NCBI RefSeq assembly: GCF_029227915.1
Contig: NC_079888.1
Coordinates: forward strand, 21,618,001 to 21,682,000
Direction: 5' to 3'
DNA: 64,000 nucleotides
DNA from: Hydractinia symbiolongicarpus
Lineage: Eukaryota > Cnidaria > Hydrozoa > Anthoathecata > Hydractiniidae
The notes beneath the pieces were generated by a model that saw only the letters and a list, made by a program, of their open reading frames with translations, was not told the DNA's origin and did no database searches. A program made the position numbers and the translations under genes. Positions within the stretch are counted from its first letter, which is position 1, and each line of letters starts with the position of its first letter. This document shows positions 21,401 through 35,319 of this stretch, one piece after another.

Positions 21401-24400
21401 GATTACACTGGGCTCTGTGGTAGCGCTTCATTTAAGAATTAAGATAAAAAAGTCATTTTTTTATTGTGGGACCAATCCTAGCCGTTATCGCGCGCTGAAG
21501 AAATAGCGAGAGTTTCAAAAACTACATTTCATTGACTTTCTAACGGTGTCAGTCCGTTTGAGTTACAACGGTTGGGTCACATATTCGTACCAACATGTAT
21601 TTAGCGATATTTTTCTGATATTACTAGGTTGCATCGCTTTTAACAATGAAACGATTGACTGTGGGACTTAATTGAGCTAACTTTGGACTGTGACCTGATA
21701 AATGTGATAAATAAGACAATTGGACTCCAAGAAATAACATTCTTGTTATTTTGACGTGGTTGTCGGAATTCAGCGATTACACTGGCACTGTGGTAGCGCT
21801 TCATTTAAAAATTAAGCTAAAAAATGTCATTTTTTTACTGTGGGACATATCCTAGCCGTTAGCGCGCGTTGAAGAAAAAGCGACAGTTTCAAAAACTACA
21901 TTTCATTGACTTTCTAACGGTGTCAGTCTGTTTGAGTTACAACGGTTGGGTCACATATTCGTACCAACATGTATTTAGCGATATTTTTCTGATATTACTA
22001 GGTTGCATTGCTTTTAACAATGAAACGATTGACTGTGGGACTTAATTTAGCTAACTTTGGACTGTCACCTGATAAATGTGATAAATAAGACAATTGGACT
22101 CCAAGAAATAACATTCTTGTTATTTTGACGTGGTTGTCGGAATTCAGCGATTACACTGGGCACTGTGGCAGCGCTTCATTTAAAAATTAAGCTAAAAAAT
22201 GTCATTTTTTTACTGTGGGACCTATCCTAGCCGTTAGCGCGCGTTGAAGAAAAAGCGACAGTTTCAAAAACTACATTTCATTGACTTTCTAACGGTGTCA
22301 GTCCGTTTGAGTTACAACAGTTGGGTCACATATTCGTACCAACATGTATTTAGCGATATTTTTCTGATATTACTAGGTTGCATCGCTTTTAACTATGAAA
22401 CGATTGACTGTGGGACTTAATTGAGCTAACTTTGGACTGTCACCTGATAAATGTGATAAAGCAGACAATTGGGCTCCAAGAAAAAACATTCTTCTTAATT
22501 TGACATGATTGCCGAAACTCAGCGATTACACTGGGCTCTGTGGTAGCGCTTCATTTAAGAATTAAGATAAAAAAGTCATTTTTTTATTGTGGGACCAATC
22601 CTAGCCGTTATCGCGCGCTGAAGAAATAGCGACAGTTTCAAAAACTACATTTCATTGACTTTCTAACGGTGTCAGTCCGTTTGAGTTACAACGGTTGGGT
22701 CACATATTCGTACCAACATGTATTTAGCGATATTTTTCTGATATTACTAGGTTGCATCGCTTTCAACAATGAAACGATTGACTGTGGGACTTAATTGAGC
22801 TAACTTTGGACTGTGACCTGATAAATGTGATAAATAAGACAATTGGACTCCAAGAAATAACATTCTTGTTATTTTGACGTGGTTGTCGGAATTCAGCGAT
22901 TACACTGGGCACTGTGGTAGCGCTTCATTTAAAAATTAAGCTAAAAAAAGTCATTTTTTTACTGTGGGACCTATCCTAGCCGTTAGCGCGCGTTGAAGAA
23001 AAAGCGACAGTTTCAAAAACTACATTTCATTGACTTTCTAACGGTGTCAGTCCGTTTGAGTTACAACGGTTGGGTCACATATTCGTACCAACATGTATTT
23101 AGCGATATTTTTCTGATATTACTAGGTTGCATCGCTTTTAACTATGAAACAATTGACTGTGGGACTTAATTGAGCTAACTTTGGACTGTCACCTGATAAA
23201 TGTGATAAAGCAGACAATTGGACTCCAAGAAAAAACATTCTTCTTAATTTGACATGATTGCCGAAACTCAGCGATTACACTGGGCTCTCTGGTAGCGCTT
23301 CATTTAGAAATTATGATAAAAAAAGTCATTTTTTAATTGTGGGACCAATCCTAGCCATTATAGCGCGCTGAAGAAATAACGACAGTTTCAAAAACTACAT
23401 TTCATTGACTTTCTAACGGTGTCAGTCCGTTTGAGTTACAACGGTTGGGTCACATACTCGTACCAACATGTATTTAGCGATATTTTTCTGATATTACTAG
23501 GTTGCATCGCTTTTAACAATGAAACGATTGACTGTGGGACTTAATTGAGCTAACTTTGGACTGTGACCTGATAAATGTGATAAATAAGACAATTGGACTC
23601 CAAGAAATAACATTCTTGTTATTTTGACGTGGTTGTCGGAATTCAGCGATTACACTGGGCTCTGTGGTAGCGCTTCATTTAGAAATTATGATAAAAAAAG
23701 TCATTTTTTTATTGTGGGACCAATCCTAGCCATTATAGCGCGCTGAGGAAATAGCGACAGTTTCAAAAACTACATTTCATTGACTTTCTGACGGTGTCAG
23801 TCCGTTTGAGTTTCAACGGTTGTGTCACATATTCGTACCAACATGTATTTAGCGATATTTTTTTGATATTACTAGGTTTCATCACTTTTAACAATGAAAC
23901 GTTGTCTGTGGGACTTAATTGAACTAACTTTGGACTGTGACCTGATAAATGTGATAAATGAGACAATTGGACTCCAAGAAATAACATTCTTCTTAATTTG
24001 ACGTGATTGCCGGAACTCAGCGATTACACTGGGCTCTGTGGTAGCGCTTCATTTAAGAATTAAGATAAAAAAGTCATTTTTTTATTGTGGGACCAATCCT
24101 AGCCGTTATCGCGCGCTGAAGAAATAGCGACAGTTTCAAAAACTACATTTCATTGACTTTCTAAAGGTGTCAGTCCGTTTGAGTTACAACGGTTGGGTCA
24201 CATATTCGTACCAACATGTATTTAGCGATATTTTTCAAGTATTACCAGGTTGCATCGCTTTTAACAAAGAAACGATTGACTGTGGGACTTAATTGAGCTA
24301 ACTTTGGACTGTGACCTGATAAATGTGATAAATGAGACAATTGGACTCCAAGAAATAACATTCTTGTTAATTTGATGTGATTGCCGGAACTTAGCGATTA

Positions 24401-24833
24401 CACTGGGTACTGTGGCAGCGCTTCATTTAAAAATTAGGCTGAAAAAAGTCATTTTTTTACTGTGTGACCTATCCTAGCCGTTAGCGCGCGTTGAAGAAAA
24501 AGCGACAGTTTCAAAAACTACATTTCATTGACTTTCTAACAGTGTCAGTCCGTTTGAGTTACAACGGTTGGGTCACATATTCGTACCAACATGTGTTTAG
24601 CGATATTTTTCTGATATTACTTGGTTGCATCGCTTTTAACAATAAAACGATTGACTGTGGGACTTAATTGAGCTAACTTTGGACTGTCACCTGATACATG
24701 TGAAAAATGAGACAGCTGGGCTCCATGAAATAACATTCTTGTTAATTTGATGTGATTGCCGGAACTCAGCGATTACACTGGGCACTGTGGCAGCGCTTCA
24801 TTTAAAAATTAAGCTAAAAAAAGTCTAAAAAAA

Positions 24834-24849
24834 CCTAAAAAAATTTAGG
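24834..24849. repeat. Hairpin variant block in satellite B, copy 1
   Basis: CCTAAAAAAATTTAGG forms 6-bp arms around AAAA. It sits where most monomers have the poly-T and CTGTGGGA segment. Confidence 0.85.
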
Positions 24850-25965
24850 ATTTACTATCCTAGCCGTTAACGCGCGTTGAAGAAAAAGCAACAGTTTCAA
24901 AAACTACATTTCATTGACTTTCTAACGGTGTCAGTCCCTTTGAGTTGCAACGGTTGGGTCAGATACTCGTACCAACATGTATTTAGCGATATTTTTCTGA
25001 TATTACTAGGTTGCATCGCTTTTAACTATGAAACGATTGACTGTGGGACTTAATTGAGCTAACTTTGGACTGTCACCTGATAAATGTGAAAAATGAGACA
25101 ATTGGACTCCAAGAAAAAACATTCTTCTTAATTTGACATGATTGCCGAAACTCAGCGATTACACTGGGCTCTGTGGTAGCGCTTCATTTAAGAGCTTAGA
25201 GAAATAAGTCATTCTTTACTGTGGGACCAATCCTATCCGCTATCGCGCGCTGAAGAAATAGCGACAGTTTTAAAAACTAAATTTCATTGACTTTCTAACA
25301 GTGTCAGTCCGTTTGAGTTACAACGGTTGGGTCACATATTCGTACCAACATGTGTTTAGCGATATTTTTCTGATATTACTTGGTTGCATCGCTTTTAACA
25401 ATGAAACGATTGACTGTGGGACTAAATGGAGCTAACTTTGGACTGTAACCTGATAAATGTGATAAATGAGACAATTGGACTCCAAGAAATAACATTCTTG
25501 TTAATTTGATGTGATTGCCGGAACTCAGCGATTACACTGGGCACTGTGGTAGCGCTTCATTTGAAAATTAAGCTAAAAAAGTCATTTTTTATTGTGGGAC
25601 CTATCCTAGCCGTTAGCGCGCGTTGAAGAAAAAGCGACAGTTTCAAAAACTACATTTCATTGACTTTCTAACAGTGTCAGTCCCTTTGAGTTACAACGGT
25701 TGGGTCACATATTCGTACCAACATGTATTTAGCGATATTGTTCTGATATTACTAGGTTGCATCGCTCTTAACTATGAAACGATTGACTGTGGGACTTAAT
25801 TGAGCTAACTTTGGACTGTCACCTGATAAATGTGAAAAATAAGACAATTGGACTCCAAGAAATAACATTCTTGTTAATTTGATGTGATTGCCGGAACTCA
25901 GCGATTACACTGGGCACTGTGGTAGCGCTTCATTTGAAAATTAAGCTAAAAAAAGTCTAAAAAAA

Positions 25966-25981
25966 CCTAAAAAAATTTAGG
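25966..25981. repeat. Hairpin variant block in satellite B, copy 2
   Basis: Same CCTAAA/TTTAGG hairpin and flanks as the copy at 24834, three monomers further on. Confidence 0.85.
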
Positions 25982-26724
25982 ATTTACTATCCTAGTCGTT
26001 AGCGCGCGTTGAAGAAAAAGCAACAGTTTCAAAAACTACATTTCATTGACTTTCTAACGGTGTTAGTCCCTTTGAGTTGCAACGGTTGGGTCAGATACTC
26101 GTACCAAAATGTATTTAGCGATATTTTTCTGATATTACTAGGTTGCATCGCTTTTAACTATGAAACGATTGACTGTGGGACTTAATTGAGCTAACTTTGG
26201 ACTGTCACCTGATAAATGTGAAAAATGAGACAATTGGACTCCAAGAAAAAACATTCTTCTTAATTTGACATGATTGCCGAAACTCAGCGATTACACTGGG
26301 CTCTGTGGTAGCGCTTCATTTAAGAGCTTAGATAAATAAGTCATTCTTTACTGTGGGACCAATCCTATCCGCTATCGCGCGCTGAAGAAATAGCGACAGT
26401 TTTAAAAACTAAATTTCATTGACTTTCTAACAGTGTCAGTCCCTTTGAGTTACAACGGTTGGGTCACATATTCGTACCAACATGTATTTAGCGATATTGT
26501 TCTGATATTACTAGGTTGCATCGCTCTTAACTATGAAACGATTGACTGTGGGACTTAATTGAGCTAACTTTGGACTGTCACCTGATAAATGTGAAAAATG
26601 AGACAATTGGACTCCAAGAAATAACATTCTTGTTAATTTGATGTGATTGCCGGAACTCAGCGATTACACTGGGCACTGTGGTAGCGCTTCATTTGAAAAT
26701 TAAGCTAAAAAAAGTCTAAAAAAA

Positions 26725-26740
26725 CCTAAAAAAATTTAGG
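26725..26740. repeat. Hairpin variant block in satellite B, copy 3
   Basis: Same hairpin as at 24834, two monomers after copy 2. The spread of one rare replacement over three nearby monomers marks local duplication. Confidence 0.85.
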
Positions 26741-29700
26741 ATTTACTATCCTAGCCGTTAGCGCGCGTTGAAGAAAAAGCAACAGTTTCAAAAACTACAT
26801 TTCATTGACTTTCTAACGGTGTCAGTCCCTTTGAGTTGCAACGGTTGGGTCAGATACTCGTACCAACATGTATTTAGCGATATTTTTCTGATATTACTAG
26901 GTTGCATCGCTTTTAACTATGAAACGATTGACTGTGGGACTTAATTGAGCTAACTTTGGACTGTCACCTGATAAATGTGAAAAATGAGACAATTGGACTC
27001 CAAGAAAAAACATTCTTCTTAATTTGACATGATTGCCGAAACTCAGCGTTTACACTGGGCACTGTGGTAGCGCTTCATTTGAAAATTAAGCTAAAAAAGT
27101 CATTTTTTATTGTGGGACCTATCCTAGCCGTTAGCGCGCGTTGAAGAAAAGGGCGACAGTTTCAAAAACTACATTTCATTGACTTTCTAACAGTGTCAGT
27201 CCCTTTGAGTTACAACGGTTGGGTCACATATTCGTACCAACATGTATTTAGCGATATTGTTCTGATATTACTAGGTTGCATCGCTCTTAACTATGAAACG
27301 ATTGACTGTGGGACTTAATTGAGCTAACTTTGGACCGTCACATGATAAATGTGATAAATCAAAAAATTGGACTCCAAGAAATAACATTCTTCTAAATTTG
27401 ACGTGATTGCCGGAACTCAGCGTTTACACTGGGCACTGTGATAGCGCTTCATTTAAAAATTAAGCTAAAAAAAGTCATTTTTTTACTGTGGGACGTTATC
27501 CTAGCCGTTAGCGCGCGTTGAAGAAAAAGCGACAGTTTCCAAAACTACTATTCATTGACTTTCTAACAGTGTCAGTCCCTTTGAGTTACAACGGTTGGGT
27601 CACATATTCGTACCAACATGTATTTAGCGATATTTTTCTGATATTACTAGGTTGCATCGCTTTTAACAATGAAACGATTGACTGTGGGACTTAATTGAGC
27701 TAACTTTGGACTGTCACCTGATAAATGTGATAAATCAGACAATTGGACTCCAAGAAATAACATTCTTCTAAAATTGACGTGATTGCCGGATCTCAGCGAT
27801 TACACTGGGCACTGTGGTAGCGCTTCATTTAAAAATTTAGATAAATAAATCATTATTACTGTGGGACCAATAATATTTGTTATCGCACGCTGAAGAAATA
27901 GCGACAGTTTCAAAAACTACAATTCATTGAATTTCTAACGGTGTCAGTCCGTTTGAGTTACAACGGTTGGGTCACATATTCGTACCAATATGTATTTAGC
28001 GATATTTTTCTGATATTACTAGATTGCATCGCTTTTAACAATGAAACGATTGACTGTGGTAATTAATTGAGCTAACTTTGGACTGTGACCTGATAAATGT
28101 GATAAATGAGACAATTGGACTCCAAGAAATAACATTCTTGTTAATTTGATGTGATTGCCAGCACTCAGCGATTACACTGGGCACAGTGGTAGCGCTTCAT
28201 TTGAAAATTAAGCTAAAAAAAAGTCATTTTTTTACTGTGGGACCTATCCTAGCCGTTAGCGCGCGTTGAAGAAAAAGTGACAGTTTCAAAAACTACATTT
28301 CATTGACTTTCTAACAGTGTCAGTCCCTTTGAGTTAAAACGGTTGGGTCACATATTTGTACCAACATGTATTTAGCAATATTGTTCTGATATTACTAGGT
28401 TGCATCGCTTTTAACAATGAAACGATTGACTGTGGGACTTAATTGAGCTAACTTTGGACTGTCACCTGGTAAATGTCATAAATCAGACAATTGGACTCCA
28501 AGAAATAACATTCTTCTAAATTTGACGTGATTGCCGGATCTCAACGATTACACTGGGCGCTGTGGTAGCGCTTCATTTAAAAATTTAGATAAATAAATCA
28601 TTATTACTGTGGGACCAATCCTATTTGTTATCGCGTGCTGAAGAAATAGCGACAGTTTCAAAAACTACAATTCATTGAATTTCTAACGGTGTCAGTCCGT
28701 TTGAGTTACAACGGTTGGGTCACACATTCGTACCAATTTGTATTTAGCGATATTTTTCTGATATTACTAGGTTGCATCGCTTTTAACAATGAAACGATTG
28801 ACTGTGGGACTTAATTGAGCTAAATTTGGACTGTCACCTGATAAATGTGATAAATCAGAAAATTGGACTCCAAGAAAGAACATTCTTCTAAATTTGACGT
28901 GATTGCCGGATCTCAGCGATTACACTGGGCACTGTGGTAGCGCTTCATTTAAAAATTTAGATAAATAAATCATTATTACTGTGGGACCAATCCTATTTGT
29001 TATCGCGCGCTGAAGAAATAGCGACAGTTTCAAAAACTAAAATTCATTGAATTTCTAACGGTGTCAGTCCGTTTGAGTTACAACGGTTGGGTCACATATT
29101 CGTACCAATATGTATTTAGCGATATTTTTCTGATATTACTAGGTTGCATCGCTTTTAACAATGAAACGATTGACTGTGGGACTTAATTGAGCTAACTTTG
29201 GACTGTGACCTGATAAATGTGATAAATCAGACAATTGGACTTCAAGAAATAGCATTCTTCTAAATTTGACGTGATTGCCGGAACTCAGCGATTACACTGG
29301 GCACTGTGATAGCACTTCATTTAAAAATTAAGCTAAAAAAAGTCATTTTTTTACTGTGGGACCTATCCTAGCCGTTAGCGCGCGTTGAAGAAAAAGCGAC
29401 AGTTTCAAAAACTACATTTCATTGACTTTCTAACAGTGTCAGTCCCTTTGAGTTACAACGGTTGGGTCACATATTCGTACCAACATGTACTTAGCGATAT
29501 TTTTCTGATATTACTAGGTTGCATCGCTTTTAACAATGAAACGATTGACAGTGGGACTTAATTGAGCTAACTTTGGACTGTCACCTGTTAAATGTGATAA
29601 ATCAGACAATTGGACTCCAAGAAATAACATTCTTCTAAATTTGACGTGATTGCCGGAACTCAGCGATTACACTGGGCACTGTGATAGCGCTTCATTTAAA

Positions 29701-30544
29701 AATTAAGTTAAAAAAAGTCATTTTTTTACTGTGGGACCTATCCTAGCCGTTATCGCGCGCTGAAGAAATAGCGACAGTTTCAAAAACTACATTTCATTGG
29801 CTTTCTAATGGTGTCAGTCCGTTTGAGTTACAACTGTTGGGTCACATATTCGTACCAACATGTATTTAGCGATATTTTTTTGATATTACTAGGTTGCATC
29901 GCTTTTAACAATGAAACGTTGACTGTGGGACTTAATTGCACTAACTTTGGACTGTGACCTGATAAATGTGATAAATGAGACAATTCTACTCCAAGAAATA
30001 ACATTCTTCTTAATTTGACGAGATTGCCGGAACTCAGCGATTACATTGGGCTCTGTGGTAGCGCTTCATTTAAGGATTAAGATAAAAAAGTCATTTTTTT
30101 ATTGTGGGACCAATCCTAGCCAATATCTCGCGCTAAAGAAATAGCGACAGTTTGAAAAACTACATTTCATTGACTTTCTAACGGTGTCAGTCCGTTTGAG
30201 TTACAACGGTTGGGTCACATATTCGTACCAACATGTATTTAGCGATATTTTTCAAGTATTACCAGGTTGCATCGCTTTTAACAATGAAACGATTGACTGT
30301 GGGACTTAATTGAGCTAACTTTGGACTGTGACCTGATAAATGTGATAAATAAGACAATTGGACTCCAAGAAATAACATTCTTGTTATTTTGACGTGATTG
30401 TCGGAATTCAGCGATTACACTGGGTACTGTGGTAGCGCTTCATTTAAAAATTAAGCTAAAAAAAGTCATTTTTTTACTGTGGGACCTATCCTAGCCGTTA
30501 TCGCGCGCTGAAGAATTAGCGACAGTTTCAAAAACTACATTTCA

Positions 30545-32038
30545 TTGGCTTTCTAACGGTGTCAGTCCGTTTGAGTTACAACTGTTGGGTCACATATTCG
30601 TACCAACATGTATTTAGCGATATTTTTTTGATATTACTAGGTTGCATCGCTTTTCACAATGAAACGTTGACTGTGGGACTTAATTGCACTAACTTTAGAC
30701 TGTGACCTAATAAATGTGATAAATGAGATAATTGGACTCCAAGAAAAAACATTCTTCTTAATTTGACATGATTGCCGAAACTCAGCGATTACACTGAGCT
30801 CTGTGGTAGCGCTTCATTTAAGAGTTTAGATAAATAAGTCATTCTTTACTGTGGGACCAATCCTATCCGCTATCGCGCGCTGAAGAAATAGCGACAGTTT
30901 TAAAAACTAAATTTCATTGACTTTCTAACGGTGTCAGTCCGTTTGAGTTACAACGGTTGGGTCACATATTCGTACCAACATGTGTTTAGCGATATTTTTC
31001 TGATATTACTTGGTTGCATCGCTTTTAACAATGAAACGATTGACTGTGGGACTAAATGGAGCTAACTTTGGACTGTGACATGATAAATGTGATAAATGAG
31101 ACAATTGGACTCCAAGAAATAACATTCTTGTTAATTTGATGTGATTGCCGGAACTCAGCGATTACACTGGGCACTGTGGTAGCGCTTCATTTGAAAATTA
31201 AGCTAAAAAAAGTCATTTTTTTACTGTGGGACCTATCCTAGCCGTTAGCGCGCGTTGAAGAAAAAGTGACAGTTTCAAAAACTACATTTCATTGGCTTTC
31301 TAACGGTGTCAGTCCGTTTGAGTTACAACTGTTGGGTCACATATTCGTACCAACATGTATTTAGCGATATTTTTTTGATATTACTAGGTTGCATCGCTTT
31401 TCACAATGAAACGTTGACTGTGGGACTTAATTGCACTAACTTTAGACTGTGACCTAATAAATGTGATAAATGAGATAATTGGACTCCAAGAAAAAACATT
31501 CTTCTTAATTTGACATGATTGCCGAAACTCAGCGATTACACTGAGCTCTGTGGTAGCGCTTCATTTAAGAGTTTAGATAAATAAGTCATTCTTTACTGTG
31601 GGACCAATCCTATCCGCTATCGCGCGCTGAAGAAATAGCGACAGTTTTAAAAACTAAATTTCATTGACTTTCTAACGGTGTCAGTCCGTTTGAGTTACAA
31701 CGGTTGGGTCACATATTCGTACCAACATGTGTTTAGCGATATTTTTCTGATATTACTTGGTTGCATCGCTTTTAACAATGAAACGATTGACTGTGGGACT
31801 AAATGGAGCTAACTTTGGACTGTGACATGATAAATGTGATAAATGAGACAATTGGACTCCAAGAAATAACATTCTTGTTAATTTGATGTGATTGCCGGAA
31901 CTCAGCGATTACACTGGGCACTGTGGTAGCGCTTCATTTGAAAATTAAGCTAAAAAAAGTCATTTTTTTACTGTGGGACCTATCCTAGCCGTTAGCGCGC
32001 GTTGAAGAAAAAGTGACAGTTTCAAAAACTACATTTCA
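30545..32038 (+). repeat. Satellite B dimer duplicated in tandem (747 bp)
   Basis: TTGGCTTTCTAACGGTGTCA and the rare downstream variants TTTTCACAATGAAACGTTG and TTTAGACTGTGACCTAATAA occur at 30545 onward and again from 31292. The two copies look nearly identical over two monomers. Confidence 0.8.
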
Positions 32039-35000
32039 TTGACTTTCTAACAGTGTCAGTCCCTTTGAGTTAAAACGGTTGGGTCACATATTCGTACCAA
32101 CATGTATTTAGCAATATTGTTCTGATATTACTAGGTTGCATCGCTTTAAACAATGAAACGATTGACTGTGGGACTTAATTGAGCTAACTTTGGACTGTCA
32201 CCTGATAAATGTGATAAATCAGACAATTGGACTCCAAGAAATAACATTCTTCTAAATTTGACGTGATTGCCGGATCTCAGCGATTACACTGGGCGCTGTG
32301 GTAGCGCTTCATTTAAAAATTTAGATAAATAAATCATTATTACTGTGGGACCAATCGTATTTGTTATCGCGCGCTGAAGAAATAGCGACAGTTTCAAAAA
32401 CTACAATTCATTGACTTTCTAACGGTGTCAGTCCGTTTGAGTTACAACGGTTGGGTCACACATTCGTACCAATATGTATTTAGCGATATTTTTCTGTTAT
32501 TACTAGGTTGCATCGCTTTTAACAATGAAACGATTGACTGTGGGACTTAATTGAGCTAACTTTGGACTGTCACCTGATAAATGTGATAAATCAGACAATT
32601 GGACTCCAAGAAATAACATTCTTCTAAATTTGACGTGATTGCCGGATCTCAGCGATTACACGGGGCACTGTGGTAGCGCTTCATTTAAAAATTTAGATAA
32701 ATAAATCATTATTACTGTGGGACCAATCCTATTTGTTATCGCGCGCTGAAGAAATAGCGACAGTTTCAAAAACTACAATTTATTGAATTTTTAACGGTGT
32801 CAGTCCGTTTGAGTTACAACGGTTGGGTCACATATTCGTACCAATATGTATTTAGCGATATCTTTCTGATATTACTAGGTTGCATCGCTTTTAAAAATGA
32901 AACGATTGACTGTGGGACTTAATTGAGCTAACTTTGTACTGTCACCTGATAAATGTGATAAATCAGACAATTGGACTCCAAGAAATAACATTCTTGTTAA
33001 TTTGATGTGATTGCCAGAACTCAGCGATTAAACTGGGCACTGTGATAGCGCTTTATTTAAAAATTAAGCTAAAAAAAGTCATTTTTTTACTGTGGGACCT
33101 ATCCTAGCCGTTAGCGAGCGTTGAAGAAAAAGCGACAGTTTCAAAAACTACATTTCATTGACTTTCTAACAGTGTCAGTCACTTTGAGTTACAACGGTTG
33201 GGTCACATATTCGTACCAACATGTACTTAGCGATATTTTTCTGATATTACTAGGTTGCATCGCTTTTAACAATGAAACGATTGACAGTGGGACTTAATTG
33301 AGCTAACTTTGGACTGTCACCTGATAAATGTGATAAATCAGACAATTGGACTCCAAGAAATAACATTCTTCTAAATTTGACGTGATTGCCGGAACTCAGC
33401 GATTACACTAGGCACTGTGATAGCGCTTCATTTAAAAATTAAGCTAAAAAAAGTCATTTTTTTACTGTGGGACCTATCCTAGCCGTTATCGCGCGCTGAA
33501 GAAATAGCGACAGTTTCAAAAACTATATTTCATTGGCTTTCTAACGGTGTCAGTCCGTTTGAGTTACAACTGATGGGTCACATATTCGTACCAACATGTA
33601 TTTAGCGATATTTTTTTGATATTACTAGGTTGCATCGCTTTTAACAATGAATCGTTGACTATGGGACTTAATTGAGCTAACTTTGGACTGTCACCTGATA
33701 ATTGTGATAAATCAGACAATTGGACTCCAAGAAATAACATTCTTCTAAATTTGACGTGATTGCCGGAACTCAGCGATTACACTGGGCACTGTGATAGCGC
33801 TTCATTTAAAAATTAAGCTAAAAAAAGTCATTTTTTTACTGTGGGACCTATCCTAGCCGATAGCGCGCGTTGAAGAAAAAGCGACAGTTTCAAAAACTAC
33901 ATTTCATTGACTTTCTAACAGTGTCAGTCCCTTTGAGTTACAACGGTTGGGTCACATATTCGTACCAACATGTATTTAGCGATATTTTTCTGATATTACT
34001 AGGTTGCATCGCTTTTAACAATGAAACGTTGACTGTGGGACTTAATTGAGCTAACTTTGGACTGTCACCTGATAAATGTGATAAATCAGACAATTGGACT
34101 CCAAGAAATAACATTCTTCTAAATTTGACGTGATTGCCGGAACTCAGCGATTACACTGGGCACTGTGATAGCGCTTCATTTAAAAATTAAGCTAAAAAAA
34201 GTCATTTTTTTACTGTGGGACCTATCCTAGCCGTTATCGCGCGCTGAAGAAATAGCGACAGTTTCAAAAACTACATTTCATTGGCTTTCTAACGGTGTCA
34301 GTCCGTTTGTGTTACAACTGTAGGGTCACATATTCGTACCAGTATGTATTTAGCGATATTTTTTTGATATTACTAGGTTGCATCGCTTTTAACAATGAAA
34401 CGTTGACTGTGGGACTTAATTGCACTAACTTTGGACTGTGACCTGATAAATGTGATAAATGAGACAATTCGACTCCAAGAAAAAACATTCTTCTTAATTT
34501 GACGAGATTGCAGAACTCAGCGATTACATTGGGCTTTGTGGTAGCGCTTCATTTAAGGATTAAGATAAAAAAGTCATTTTTTTATTGTGGGACCAATCCT
34601 AGCCAATATCTCGCGCTAAAGAAATAGCGACAGTTTCAAAAACTACATTTCATTGACTTTCTAACGGTGTCAGTCCGTTTGAATTACAACGGTTGGGTCA
34701 CATATTCGTACCAACATGTATTTAGCGATATTTTTCTGATATTACTAGGTTGCATCGCTTTTAACAATGAAACGTTGACTGTGGGACTTAATTGCACTAA
34801 CTTTGGACTGTGACCTGATAAATGTGATAAATGAGACAATTCGACTCCAAGAAATAACATTCTTCTTAATTTGACGAGATTGCAGAACTCAGCGATTACA
34901 TTGGGCTTTGTGGTAGCGCTTCATTTAAGGATTAAGATAAAAAAGTCATTTTTTTATTGTGGGACCAATCCTAGCCAATATCTCGCGCTAAAGAAATAGC

Positions 35001-35319
35001 GACAGTTTCAAAAACTACATTTCATTGACTTTCTAACGGTGTCAGTCCGTTTGAGTTACAACGATTGGGTCACATATTCGTACCAACATGTATTTAGCGA
35101 TATTTTTCTGATATTACTAGGTTGCATCGCTTTTAACAATGAAACGATTGACTGTGGGACTTAAATGAGCTAACTTTGGACTGTGACCTGATAAATGTGA
35201 TAAATGAGACAATTGGACTCCAAGAAATAACATTCTTGTTAATTTGATGTGATTGCCGGAACTCAGCGATTACACTGGGCACTGTGGTAGCGCTTCATTT
35301 AAAAATTAAGCTAAAAAAA

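Noticed and set aside
20019-23987. 74-codon minus-strand frames in satellite B
   Set aside because: Present in only a few monomers and closed by single substitutions in most others, so not conserved as coding sequence.
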